Shown piece by piece: positions 29,574 to 44,900 of a stretch of 64,000 nt of DNA. The translations under genes and the position numbers were made by a program. This stretch comes from Cladorhizidae sp. MBARI D1340-BT2 (lineage: Eukaryota > Porifera > Demospongiae > Poecilosclerida > Cladorhizidae), in contig JAQNBH010000056.1 in assembly GCA_028752905.1 (NCBI GenBank), forward strand, positions 1-64,000. Reading direction: 5' to 3'. Below the pieces are notes generated by a model. It did no database searches. It was not told the DNA's origin and saw only the letters and a list, made by a program, of their open reading frames with translations. Within the stretch, counting starts at the first letter, position 1. Each line of letters opens with the position of its first letter.

Positions 29574-32500
29574 TACTGTGCATAGGGAATAGTTCATCGC
29601 TACTTACTATGGATAGGGAATAGTTCATCAGTAATTACTGTACATAGGGAATAGTTCATCCTACTTACTATGCATAGGCAATAGTTCATCACTACTTACT
29701 GTGCATTGGGAATAGTTCATCACTACTTACTGTGCATAGTGAATAGTTCTTCACTACTTACTATGCATAGGGAATAGTTCATCACACTTACTGTGCATAG
29801 GGAATAGTTCATCACTACTTACTGTGCATAGCGAATAGTCCATCGCTACTTACTATTCATAGGGAATAGTTCATCCCTACTTACTGTGCATAGGGAATAG
29901 TTCATCAGTACTTACTGTACATAGGGAATAGTTCATCCTACCTACTATGCATAGGCAATAGTTCATCACTACTTACTCTGCATAGGGAATAGTTCATTGC
30001 TACTTATTGTTCATAGGGAATAGTTCATCACTACTTACTGTGCATAGGGAATAGTTCATCGTTACTTACTGTGCATAGGGAATAGTTCATCGCCACTTAC
30101 TATGCATAGGGAATAGTTCATCCCTACTTACTGTGCATAGGGAATAGTTCATCACTACTTACTGTACATAGGGAATAGTTCATCGCCACTTACTGTGCAT
30201 AGGGAATAGTTCATCACTACTTACTTTGCATAGGCAAGAGTTCATACTTACTCTGCATAGGGAATAGTTCATCGCTACTTACTGTGCATAGGGAGTAGTT
30301 CATCACTACTTACTGTGCATAGGGAATAGTTCATCGCTACTTACTGTGCATATCACTACTTACTGTGCATAGGGAATAGTTCATCGTTACTTACTGTGCA
30401 TAGGGAATAGTTCATCACTACTTACTGTGCATAGGGAATAGTTCATCGTTACTTACTGTGCATAGGGAATAGTTCATCACTACTTATTGTGCATAGGGAA
30501 TAGTTCATCACTACTTACTTTGCATAGGCAATAGTTCATCACTACTTACTGTGCATAGGGAATAGTTCATCGTTACTTACTGTGCATAGGGAATAGTTCA
30601 TCACTACTTACTGTGCATAGGGAATAGTTCATCGCTACTTATTGTGCATAGGGAATAGTTCATCACTACTTACTGTGCATAGGGAATAGTTCATCACTAC
30701 TTATTGTACATAGGGAATAGTTCATCGCCACTTACTGTGCATAGGGAATAGTTCATCACTACTTACTTTGCATAGGCAAGAGTTCATACTTACTGTGCAT
30801 AGGGAATAGTTCATCACTACTTACTGTGCATAGGGAGTAGTTCATCACTACTTACTGTGCATAGGGAATAGTTCATCGCTACTTACTATGGATAGGGAAT
30901 AGTTCATCAGTAATTACTGTACATAGGGAATAGTTCATCCTACTTACTATGCATAGGCAATAGTTCATCACTACTTACTGTGCATAGGGAATAGTTCATC
31001 AGTAATTACTGTACATAGGGAATAGTTCATCCTACTTACTATGCATAGGCAATAGTTCATCACTACTTACTGTGCATAGGGAATAGTTCATCGCTACTTA
31101 CTGTGCATAGGGAATAATTTTTCACTACTTACTGTGCATAGGGAATAGTTCATCACTACTTACTTTGCATAGGCAAGAGTTCATACTTACTCTGCATAGG
31201 GAATAGTTCATCGCTACTTACTGTGCATAGGGAGTAGTTCATCACTACTTACTGTGCATAGGGAATAGTTCATCGCTACTTACTGTGCATATCACTACCT
31301 ACTGTGCATAGGGAATAGTTCATCGCCACTTACTGTGCATAGGGAATAGTTCATCACTACTTACTTTGCATAGGCAATAGTTCATCACTACTTACTGTGC
31401 ATAGGGAATAGTTCATCGTTACTTACTGTGCATAGGGAATAGTTCATCCCTACTTACTGTGCATAGGGAATAGTTCATCACTACTTATTGTACATAGGGA
31501 ATAGTTCATCGCCACTTACTGTGCATAGGGAATAGTTCATCACTACTTACTTTGCATAGGCAAGAGTTCATACTTACTGTGCATAGGGAATAGTTCATCA
31601 CTACTTACTGTGCAGAGGGAGTAGTTCATCACTACTTACTGTGCATAGGGAATAGTTCATCGCTACTTACTATGGATAGGGAATAGATCATCAGTAATTA
31701 CTGTACATAGGGAATAGTTCATCCTACTTACTATGCATAGGCAATAGTTCATCACTACTTACTGTGCATAGGGAATAGTTCATCAGTAATTACTGTACAT
31801 AGGGAATAGTTCATCCTACTTACTATGCATAGGCAATAGTTCATCACTACTTACTGTGCATAGGGAATAGTTCATCGCTACTTACTGTGCATAGGGAATA
31901 GTTCATCACTACTTACTGTGCATAGGGAATAATTTTTCACTACTTAACTGTGCAATGGGAATAGTTCATCACTACTTACTGTGCATAGTGAATAGTTCTT
32001 CACTACATACTATGCATAGGGAATAGTTCAACACTACTTACTGTGCATAGGGAATAGTTCATCACTACTTACTGTGCATAGGGAATAGTCCATCGCTACT
32101 TACTATTCATAGGAAATAGTTCATCCCTACTTACTGTGCATAGGGAATAGTTCATCAGTACTTACTGTACATAGGGAATAGTTCATCCTACTTACTATGC
32201 ATAGGCAATAGTTCATCACTACTTACTCTGCATAGGGAATAGTTCATCGCCGCTTACTGTGCATAGGGAATAGTTCATCACTACTTACTTTGCATAGGCA
32301 ATAGTTCATACTTACTGTGCATAGGGAATAGTTCATCGCTACTTACAGTGCATAGGGAGTAGTTCATCACTACTTACTGTGCATAGGGAATAGTTCATCG
32401 CTACTTACTGTGCATATCACTACTTACTGTGCATAGGGAATAGTTCATCGCCACTTACTGTGCATAGGGAGTAGTTCATCACTACTTACTGTGCATAGGG

Positions 32501-35465
32501 AATAGTTCATCGCTACTTACTGTGCATATCACTACTTACTGTGCATAGGGAATAGTTCATCGTTACTTACTGTGCATACGCAATAGTTCATCACTACTTA
32601 CTGTGCATAGGGAATAGTTCATCACTACTTACTTTGCATAGGCAATAGTTCATCACTACTTACTGTGCATAGGAAATAGTTCATTGCTACTTATTGTGAA
32701 TAGGGAATAGTTCATCACTACTTACTGTGCATTGGGAATAGTTCATCACTACTTACTGTGCATAGTGAATAGTTCTTCACTACTTACTATGCATAGGGAA
32801 TAGTTCATCACTACTTACTGTGCATAGTGAATAGTTCATCACTACTTACTGTGCATAGCGAATAGTCCATCGCTACTTACTATTCATAGGGAATAGTTCA
32901 TCCCTACTTACTGTGCATAGGGAATAGTTCATCAGTACTTACTGTACATAGGGAATAGTTCATCCTACTTACTATGCATAGGCAATAGTTCATCACTACT
33001 TACTATGCATAGGGAATAGTTCATCCCTACTTACTGTGCATAGGGAATAGTTCATCACCACTTACTGTACATAGGAAATAGTTCATCGCCACTTACTGTG
33101 CATAGGGAATAGTTCATCACTACTTACTTTGCATAGGCAAGAGTTCATACTTACTGTGCATAGGGAATAGTTCATCGCTACTTACTGTGCATAGGGAGTA
33201 GTTCATCACTACTTACTGTGCATAGGGAATAGTTCATCGCTACTTACTGTGCATAGGGAATATTTCATCACTACTTACTGTGCATAGGGAATAGTTCATC
33301 ACTACTTACTGTGCATAGGGAATAGTTCATCTCTACTTACTGTGCATAGGGAATAGTTCATCGCTACTTACTGTGCGTATGGAATAGTTCATCACTACTT
33401 ACTTTGCATAGGCAATAGTTCATCACTACTTACTGTGCATAGGCAACAGTTCATCACTACTTACTGTGCATAGGGAATAGTTCATCGCTACTTACTTTGC
33501 ATAGGGAATAGTTCATCAGATTACTGTGCATAGGGAATAGTTCATTGCTACTTACTGTGCATAGGGAATACTTCATCACTACTTACTGAACATAGGGAAT
33601 AGTTCATCGCAACTTACTGTACATAGGGAATAGTTCATCGCCACTTACTGTGCATAGGGAATAGTTCATCACTACTTACTTTGCATAGGCAAGAGTTCAT
33701 ACTTACTGTGCATAGGGAATAGTTCATCGCTACTTACTGTGCATAGGGAGTAGTTCATCACTACTTACTGTGCATAGGGAATAGTTCATCGCTACTTACT
33801 ATGGATAGGGAATAGTTCATCAGTTATTACTGTACATAGGGAATAGTTCATCCTACTTACTATGCATAGGCAATAGTTCATCACTACTTACTGTGCATTG
33901 GGAATAGTTCATCACTACTTACTGTGCATAGTGAATAGTTCTTCACTACTTACTATGCATAGGGAATAGTTCATCACACTTACTGTGCATAGGGAATAGT
34001 TCATCACTACTTACTGTGCATAGCGAATAGTCCATCGCTACTTACTATTCATAGGGAATAGTTCATCCCTACTTACTGTGCATAGGGAATAGTTCATCAG
34101 TACTTACTGTACATAGGAAATAGTTCATCCTACTTACTATGCATAGGCAATAGTTCATCACTACTTACTCTGCATAGGGAATAGTTCATCGCTACTTACT
34201 GTGCATAGGGAATAGTTCATCGCTACTTACTGTGCATAGGGAATAGTTCATCGCTACTTACTGTGCATAGGGAATAGTTCATCGCCACTTACTGTGCATA
34301 GGGAATAGTTCATCACTACTTACTTTGCATAGGCAATAGTTCATCACTACTTACTGTGCATAGGGAATAGTTCATCGCTACTTATTGTGCATAGGGAATA
34401 GTTCATCACTACTTACTGTGCATAGGGAATAGTTCATCGCCACTTATTATGCATAGGGAATAGTTCATCCCTACTTACTGTGCATAGGAAATAGTTCATC
34501 ACTACTTATTGTACATAGGGAATAGTTCATCGCCACTTACTGTGCATAGGGAATAGTTCATCACTACTTACTTTGCATAGGCAATAGTTCATACTTACTG
34601 TGCATAGGGAATAGTTCATCGCTACTTACTGTGCATAGGGAGTAGTTCATCACTACTTACTGTGCATAGGGAATAGTTCATCGCTACTTACTATGGATAG
34701 GGAATAGTTCATCAGTAATTACTGTACATAGGGAATAGTTCATCCTACTTACTATGCATAGGCAATAGTTCATCACTACTTACTGTGCATAGGGAATAGT
34801 TCATCAGTAATTACTGTACATAGGGAATAGTTCATCCTACTTACTATGGATAGGCAATAGTTCATCACTACTTACTGTGCATAGGGAATAGTTCATCGCT
34901 ACTTACTGTGCATAGGGAATAGTTCATCACTACTTACTGTGCATAGGGAATAATTTTTCACTACTTAACCGTGCAATGGGAATAGTTCATCACTACTTAC
35001 TGTGCATAGTGAATAGTTCTTCACTACATACTATGCATAGGGAATAGTTCAACACTACTTACTGTGCATAGGGAATAGTTCATCACTACTTACTGTGCAT
35101 AGGGAATAGTCCATCGCTACTTACTATTCATAGGGAATAGTTCATCCCTAATTACTGTGCATAGGGAATAGTTCATCAGTACTTACTGTACATAGGGAAT
35201 AGTTCATCCTACTTACTATGCATAGGCAATAGTTCATCACTACTTACTCTGCATAGGGAATAGTTCATCGCTACTTACTGTGCATAGGGAATAGTTCACC
35301 ACTTACTATGCATAGGGAATAGTTCATCCCTACTTACTGTGCATAGGGAATAGTTCATCACTACTTACTGTACATAGGAAATAGTTCATCGCCACTTACT
35401 GTGCATAGGGAATAGTTCATCACTACTTACTTTGCATAGGCAAGAGTTCATACATATTGTGCATA

Positions 35466-38400
35466 GGGAATAGTTCATCGCTACTTACTGTGCATAGGGA
35501 GTAGTTCATCACTATTTACTGTGCATAGGGAATAGTTCATCGCTACTTACTGTGCATAGGGAATAGTTCATCACTACTTACTGTGCATAGGGAATAGTTC
35601 ATCACTACTTACTGTGCATAGGGAATAGTTCATCTCTACTTACTGTGCATAGGGAATAGTTCATCGCTACTTACTGTGCATATGGAATAGTTCATCACTA
35701 CTTACTTTGCATAGGCAATAGTTCATCACTACTTACTGTGCATAGGCAACAGTTCATCACTACTTACTGTGCATAGGGAATAGTTCATCGCTACTTACTT
35801 TGCATAGGGAATAGTTCATCAGATTACTGTGCATAGGGAATAGTTCATTGCTACTTACTGTGCATAGGGAATACTTCATCACTACTTACTGAACATAGGG
35901 AATAGTTCATCGCAACTTACTATACATAGGGAATAGTTCATCGCTACTTACTGTGCATAGGGAATAGTTCATCGCTACTTACTGTGCATAGGGAATAGTT
36001 CATCACTACTTACTGTGCATAGGGAATAGTTCATCGCTACTTACTGTGCATAGAGAATAGTTCATCGGTAATTACTGTGCATAGGGAATAGTTCATCACT
36101 ACTTACTGTGCATAGGGAATAGTTCATCGCTACTTACTGTGCATAGGGAATAGTTCATCAGTACTTACTGTAAATAGGGAATAGTTCATCCTACTTACTA
36201 TGCAATGGCAATAGCATAGGGAATTGTTCATCACTACTTACTTTGCATAGCCATTAGCTCATCACTATTTACTGTGCATAGGGAATAGTTCATCACTACT
36301 TACATTGCATAAGGAATAGTTCATAACTACTTACTGTTCATAGGGAATAGTTCTTCATTAGTTCCTTTGCATAGGCAATAGTTCATCATTACTTACTTTG
36401 CATAGGCAAGAGTTCATACTTACTGTGCATAGGGAATAGTTCATCGCTACTTACTGTGCATAGGGAGTAGTTCATCACTACTTACTGTGCATATGGAATA
36501 GTTCATCGCTACTTACTGTGCATAGGGAATAGTTCATCACTACTTACTGTGCATAGGGAATAGTTCATCTCTACTTACTTTGCATAGGGAATAGTTCATC
36601 GCTACTTACTGTGCATATGGAATAGTTCATAACTACTTACTTTGCATAGGCAATAGTTCATCACTACTTACTGTGCATAGGGAATAGTTCATCGCTACTT
36701 ACTGTGCATAGGGAATAGTTCATAGCTATTTACTGTGCATAGGGAATAGTTCATCACTACTTACTGTGCATAGGGAATAGTTCATCACTACTTACTGTGC
36801 ATAGGGAATAGTTCATCGCTACTTACTGTGCATAGAGAATAGTTCATCGGTACTTACTCTGCATAGGGAATAGTTCATCACTACTTACTGTGCATAGGGA
36901 ATAGTTCATCGCTACTTACTGTGCATAGGGAATAGTTCATCAGTACTTACTTTGCATAGCCAATAGCTCATCACTATTTACTGTGCATAGGGAATAGTTA
37001 ATCACTACTTACATTGCATAAGGAATAGTTCATAACTACTTACTGTGCATAGGGAATATTTCTTCATTAGTTACTTTGCATAGGCAATAGTTCATCATTA
37101 CTTGCTGTGCATTGGGAATATTTCACCACTACTTAATTTGCATAGGTAATAGTTCATCAGTACTTACTGTGCATAGGGAATAGTTCATCGCTACTTACTG
37201 TGCATAGGGAATAGTTCATCACTACTTACTGTGCATAAGGAATAGTTCTTCATCATTACTTACTGTGTATAGGGAATCGCTACTTACTGTGCATAGGGAA
37301 TAGTTCATTAGTACTTACTGAAAATAGAGAATAGTTCATCCTACTTACTATGCAATGGCAATAGCATAGGGAATAGTTCATCACTACTTACTTTGCATAG
37401 CCAATAGCTCATCACTATTTACTGAGCATAGGGAATAGTTCATCACTACTTACATTGCATAAGGAATAGTTCATAACTACTTACTGTGCATAGGGAGTAG
37501 TTCATCACTACTTACTGTGCATAGGGAATAGTTCATCGCTACTTACTGTGCATAGGGAATAGTTCATCACTACTTACTGTGCATAGGGAATAGTTCATCA
37601 CTACTTACTGTGCATAGTGAATAGTTCATCTCTACTTACTGTGCATAGGTAATAGTTCATCGCTACTTACTGTGCATATGGAATAGTTCATCACTACTTA
37701 CTTTGCATAGGCAATAGTTCATCACTACTTACTGTGCATAGAGAATAGTTCATCACTACTTACTGTGCATAGGGAATAGTTCATCGCTACTTACTGTGCA
37801 TAGAGAATAGTTCATCGGTACTTACTGTGCATAGGTAATAGTTCATCACTACTTACTGTGCATAGGGAATAGTTCATCGCTACTTACTGTGCATAGGGAA
37901 TAGTTCATCACTACTTACTGTGCATAGGGAATAGTTCATCACAACTTACTGTGCATAGGGAATAGTTGATAGCTACTTACTCTGCATAGGGAATAGTTCA
38001 TCGCTATTTACTGTGCATAGGGAATAGTTCATCCCTACTTACTGTGCATAGGGAATAGTTCATCACTACTTACTGTGCATAGGGAATAGTTCATCACTAC
38101 TTACTGTGGATAGGGAATAGTTCATCGCTACTTACTGTGCATAGGGAATAGTTCATCTCTACTTACTGTGCATAGGGAATAGTTCAACTCTACTTACTGT
38201 GCATAGGGAATAGTTCATCACTACTTACTTTGCATAGGCAATAGTTCATCACTACTTACTGTGCATAGGTAATAGTTCATCACTACTTACTGTGCATAGG
38301 GAATAGTTCATCGCTACTTACTCTGCATAGGGAATAGTTCATCAGATTAGTTTAGTGCTACTTACTGTGCATATAGGGAATACTTCATCACTACTTACTG

Positions 38401-38684
38401 TGCATAGGGAATAGTTTATCACTACTTACTGTGCATAGGGAATAGTTGATCGCTACTTACTGTGCAAAGGGAATAGATCATCACTACTTACTGTGCATAG
38501 GGAATATTTCATCACTACTTACTGTGCATAGGGAATAGTTCATCGCTACTTAATATGGATAGGGAGTAGTTCATCAGTAATTACTGTACATAGGGAATAG
38601 TTCATCCTACTTTCTATGCATAGGTAATAGTTCATCACTACTTACTGTGCATAGGGAATAGTTCATCGCTACTTACTGTGCATA
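35466..38684 (+). repeat. Higher-order unit, copy 1 of a 3,219-bp tandem duplication in satellite A
   Basis: Marker variants such as GCATAGGCAACAG (35,741), ACTATTTACT (35,511) and CAGATTAGTT (about 38,342) recur exactly 3,219 bp further on. Copy 1 ends where copy 2 begins, so this is a direct tandem duplication of about 104 monomers. Confidence 0.85.
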
Positions 38685-41600
38685 GGGAATAGTTCATCGC
38701 TACTTACTGTGCATAGGGAGTAGTTCATCACTATTTACTGTGCATAGGGAATAGTTCATCGCTACTTACTGTGCATAGGGAATAGTTCATCACTACTTAC
38801 TGTGCATAGGGAATAGTTCATCACTACTTACTGTGCATAGGGAATAGTTCATCTCTACTTACTGTGCATAGGGAATAGTTCATCGCTACTTACTGTGCAT
38901 ATGGAATAGTTCATCACTACTTACTTTGCATAGGCAATAGTTCATCACTACTTACTGTGCATAGGCAACAGTTCATCACTACTTACTGTGCATAGGGAAT
39001 AGTTCATCGCTACTTACTTTGCATAGGGAATAGTTCATCAGATTACTGTGCATAGGGAATAGTTCATTGCTACTTACTGTGCATAGGGAATACTTCATCA
39101 CTACTTACTGAACATAGGGAATAGTTCATCGCAACTTACTATACATAGGGAATAGTTCATCGCTACTTACTGTGCATAGGGAATAGTTCATCGCTACTTA
39201 CTGTGCATAGGGAATAGTTCATCACTACTTACTGTGCATAGGGAATAGTTCATCGCTACTTACTGTGCATAGAGAATAGTTCATCGGTAATTACTGTGCA
39301 TAGGGAATAGTTCATCACTACTTACTGTGCATAGGGAATAGTTCATCGCTACTTACTGTGCATAGGGAATAGTTCATCAGTACTTACTGTAAATAGGGAA
39401 TAGTTCATCCTACTTACTATGCAATGGCAATAGCATAGGGAATTGTTCATCACTACTTACTTTGCATAGCCATTAGCTCATCACTATTTACTGTGCATAG
39501 GGAATAGTTCATCACTACTTACATTGCATAAGGAATAGTTCATAACTACTTACTGTTCATAGGGAATAGTTCTTCATTAGTTCCTTTGCATAGGCAATAG
39601 TTCATCATTACTTACTTTGCATAGGCAAGAGTTCATACTTACTGTGCATAGGGAATAGTTCATCGCTACTTACTGTGCATAGGGAGTAGTTCATCACTAC
39701 TTACTGTGCATATGGAATAGTTCATCGCTACTTACTGTGCATAGGGAATAGTTCATCACTACTTACTGTGCATAGGGAATAGTTCATCTCTACTTACTTT
39801 GCATAGGGAATAGTTCATCGCTACTTACTGTGCATATGGAATAGTTCATAACTACTTACTTTGCATAGGCAATAGTTCATCACTACTTACTGTGCATAGG
39901 GAATAGTTCATCGCTACTTACTGTGCATAGGGAATAGTTCATAGCTATTTACTGTGCATAGGGAATAGTTCATCACTACTTACTGTGCATAGGGAATAGT
40001 TCATCACTACTTACTGTGCATAGGGAATAGTTCATCGCTACTTACTGTGCATAGAGAATAGTTCATCGGTACTTACTCTGCATAGGGAATAGTTCATCAC
40101 TACTTACTGTGCATAGGGAATAGTTCATCGCTACTTACTGTGCATAGGGAATAGTTCATCAGTACTTACTTTGCATAGCCAATAGCTCATCACTATTTAC
40201 TGTGCATAGGGAATAGTTAATCACTACTTACATTGCATAAGGAATAGTTCATAACTACTTACTGTGCATAGGGAATATTTCTTCATTAGTTACTTTGCAT
40301 AGGCAATAGTTCATCATTACTTGCTGTGCATTGGGAATATTTCACCACTACTTAATTTGCATAGGTAATAGTTCATCAGTACTTACTGTGCATAGGGAAT
40401 AGTTCATCGCTACTTACTGTGCATAGGGAATAGTTCATCACTACTTACTGTGCATAAGGAATAGTTCTTCATCATTACTTACTGTGTATAGGGAATCGCT
40501 ACTTACTGTGCATAGGGAATAGTTCATTAGTACTTACTGAAAATAGAGAATAGTTCATCCTACTTACTATGCAATGGCAATAGCATAGGGAATAGTTCAT
40601 CACTACTTACTTTGCATAGCCAATAGCTCATCACTATTTACTGAGCATAGGGAATAGTTCATCACTACTTACATTGCATAAGGAATAGTTCATAACTACT
40701 TACTGTGCATAGGGAGTAGTTCATCACTACTTACTGTGCATAGGGAATAGTTCATCGCTACTTACTGTGCATAGGGAATAGTTCATCACTACTTACTGTG
40801 CATAGGGAATAGTTCATCACTACTTACTGTGCATAGTGAATAGTTCATCTCTACTTACTGTGCATAGGTAATAGTTCATCGCTACTTACTGTGCATATGG
40901 AATAGTTCATCACTACTTACTTTGCATAGGCAATAGTTCATCACTACTTACTGTGCATAGAGAATAGTTCATCACTACTTACTGTGCATAGGGAATAGTT
41001 CATCGCTACTTACTGTGCATAGAGAATAGTTCATCGGTACTTACTGTGCATAGGTAATAGTTCATCACTACTTACTGTGCATAGGGAATAGTTCATCGCT
41101 ACTTACTGTGCATAGGGAATAGTTCATCACTACTTACTGTGCATAGGGAATAGTTCATCACAACTTACTGTGCATAGGGAATAGTTGATAGCTACTTACT
41201 CTGCATAGGGAATAGTTCATCGCTATTTACTGTGCATAGGGAATAGTTCATCCCTACTTACTGTGCATAGGGAATAGTTCATCACTACTTACTGTGCATA
41301 GGGAATAGTTCATCACTACTTACTGTGGATAGGGAATAGTTCATCGCTACTTACTGTGCATAGGGAATAGTTCATCTCTACTTACTGTGCATAGGGAATA
41401 GTTCAACTCTACTTACTGTGCATAGGGAATAGTTCATCACTACTTACTTTGCATAGGCAATAGTTCATCACTACTTACTGTGCATAGGTAATAGTTCATC
41501 ACTACTTACTGTGCATAGGGAATAGTTCATCGCTACTTACTCTGCATAGGGAATAGTTCATCAGATTAGTTCAGTGCTACTTACTGTGCATATAGGGAAT

Positions 41601-41903
41601 ACTTCATCACTACTTACTGTGCATAGGGAATAGTTTATCACTACTTACTGTGCATAGGGAATAGTTGATCGCTACTTACTGTGCAAAGGGAATAGATCAT
41701 CACTACTTACTGTGCATAGGGAATATTTCATCACTACTTACTGTGCATAGGGAATAGTTCATCGCTACTTAATATGGATAGGGAGTAGTTCGTCAGTAAT
41801 TACTGTACATAGGGAATAGTTCATCCTACTTTCTATGCATAGGTAATAGTTCATCACTACTTACTGTGCATAGGGAATAGTTCATCGCTACTTACTGTGC
41901 ATA
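38685..41903 (+). repeat. Higher-order unit, copy 2 of the 3,219-bp tandem duplication
   Basis: Same order of variant monomers as 35,466-38,684 with very few base differences, for example CAGATTAGTTTAG against CAGATTAGTTCAG. Similarity stops near 41,903, where the next family of higher-order units begins. Confidence 0.85.
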
Positions 41904-41930
41904 GGGAATAGTTCATCACTACTTACTCTG

Positions 41931-44900
41931 CATAGTTAATAGTTCTTCACTACTTACTGTGCATAGGGAATAGTTCATCACTACTTACTGTGCATAGGGA
42001 ATAGTTCATCACTACTTACTGTGCATAGGGAATAGTTCATCGCTACTTACTATGCATAGGGAATAGTTCATTCCTACTTACTGTGCATAGGGAATAGTTC
42101 ATCACTACTTACTGTACATAGGGAATAGTTCATCGCTACCTACTGTGCATAGGGAATAGTTCATCACTACTTACTTTGCATAGGCAAGAGTTCATACTCA
42201 CTGTGCATAGGGAATAGTTCATCGCTACTTACTGTGCAGAGGGAGTAGTTCATCACTACTTACTGTGCATAGGGAATAGTTCATCGCTACTTACTGTGCA
42301 TAGGTAATAGTTCATCACTACTTACTGTGCATAGGGAATAGTTCATCACTACTTACTGTGCATAGGGAATAGTTCATCTGTACTTACTGTGCATAGGGAA
42401 TAGTTCATCACTACTTACTGTGCATAGGGAATAGTTCATCGATACTTACTGTGCATAGGGAATAGTTCATCAGTACTTACTATAAATAGGGAATAGTTCA
42501 TCCTACTTACTATGCAATGGCAATAGCATAGGGAATAGTTCATTACTACTTACTTTGCATAGCCAATAGCTCATCACTATTTACTGTGCAAAGGGAATAG
42601 TTCATCACTACTTACATTGCATAAGGAATAGTTCATAACTACTTACTGTGCATAGGGAATAGTTCTTCATTAGTTACTTTGCTTAGGCAATAGTTCATCA
42701 TTACTTACTGTGCATAGGGAATATTTTACCACTACTTAATTTGCATAGGCAATAGTTCATCAGTACTTACTGTGCATAGGGAATAGTTCATCGCTACTTA
42801 CTGTGCATAGGGAATAGTTCTTCACTACTTACTGTGCATAAGGAATAGTTCTTCATCACTACTTACTGTGTATAGGGAATCGCTACTTACTGTGCATAGG
42901 GAATAGGTCATCACTACTTACTGTGCATAGGGAATAGTTCATCGCAACTTAGTGTGCATAGGGAATAGTTCATCAGTAATTACTGTGCATAGGGAATAGT
43001 TCATCACTACTTACTGTGCATAGGGAATAGTTCATCACTACTTACTGTGCGTAGGGAATAGTTCATCGCTACTTACTGTGCATAGGGAATAGTTCATCAC
43101 TACTTACTGTGCATAGGGAATAGTTCATCACTACTTACTGTGCATAGGGAATAGTTCATAGCTACATACTGTGTATAGGGAATAGTTCATCGCTATTTAC
43201 TGTGCATAGGGAATAGTTCATCCCTGCTTACTGTGCATAGGGAATAGTTCATCACTACTTACTGTGCATGGGGAATAGTTCATCGCTACTTACTGTGCAT
43301 AGGGAATAGTTCATTTCTACTTACTGTGCATAGGGAATAGTTCATCTCTACTTACTGTGCATAGGGAATAGTTCATCACTACTTACTTTGCATAGGCAAT
43401 AGTTCATCACTACTTACTGTGCATAGGGAATAGTTCATCACTATTTACTGTGCATAGGGTATAGTTCATCGCTTCTTACTCTGCATAGGGAATAGTTCAT
43501 CAGATTACTGTGCATAAGGAATAGTTCATTGCTACTTACTTTTCTTATAGGGAATACTTCATTACTACTTACTGTGCATAGGGAATAGTTCATCACTACT
43601 TACTGTGCATAGGGAATAGTTGATCGCTACTTACTGTGCAAAGGGAATAGTTCATCACTACTTACTGTGCATAGGGAATAGTTCATCACTACTTACTGTC
43701 CATAGGGAATAGTTCATCGCCACTTACTGTGCATAGGGAATAGTTCATCACTACTTACTTTGCATAGGCAATAGTTCATCACTACTTACTGTGCATAGGG
43801 AATAGTTCATCGCTACTTATTGTGCATAGGGAATAGTTCATCACTACTTACTGTGCATAGGGAATAGTTCATCACTACTTACTGTGCATAGGGAATAGTT
43901 CATCACTACTTACTGTGCATAGGGAATAGTTCATCGCCACTTACTGTGCATAGGGAATAGTTCATCACTACTTACTTTGCATAGGCAAGAGTTCATACTT
44001 ACTGTGCATAGGGAATAGTTCATCGCTACTTACTGTGCATAGGGAGTAGTTCATCACTACTTACTGTGCATAGGAAATAGTTCATCGCTACTTACTGTGC
44101 ATATCACTACTTACTGTGCATAGGGAATAGTTCATCGTTACTTACTGTGCATAGGGAATAGTTCATCGCCACTTACTGTGCATAGGGAATAGTTCATCAC
44201 TACTTACTTTGCATAGGCAATAGTTCATCACTACTTACTGTGCATAGGGAATAGTTCATCGCTACTTATTGTGCATAGGGAATAGTTCATCACTACTTAC
44301 TGTGCATAGGGAATAGTTCATCGCTACTTACTCTGCATAGGGAATAGTTCATCAGATTAGTTCAGTGCTACTTACTGTGCATATAGGGAATACTTCATCA
44401 CTACTTACTGTGCATAGGGAATAGTTTATCACTACTTACTGTACATAGGGAATAGTTGATCGCTACTTACTGTGCAAAGGGAATAGATCATCACTACTTA
44501 CTGTGCATAGGGAATATTTCATCACTACTTACTGTGCATAGGGAATAGTTCATCGCTACTTAATATGGATAGGGAGTAGTTCATCAGTAATTACTGTACA
44601 TAGGGAATAGTTCATCCTACTTTCTATGCATAGGTAATAGTTCATCACTACTTACTGTGCATAGGGAATAGTTCATCACTACTTACTGTGCATAGGGAAT
44701 AGTTCATCGCTACTTACTCTGCATAGGGAATAGTTCATCAGATTAGTTCAGTGCTACTTACTGTGCATATAGGGAATACTTCATCACTACTTACTGTGCA
44801 TAGGGAATAGTTTATCACTACTTACTGTGCATAGGGAATAGTTGATCGCTACTTACTGTGCAAAGGGAATAGATCATCACTACTTACTGTGCATAGGGAA

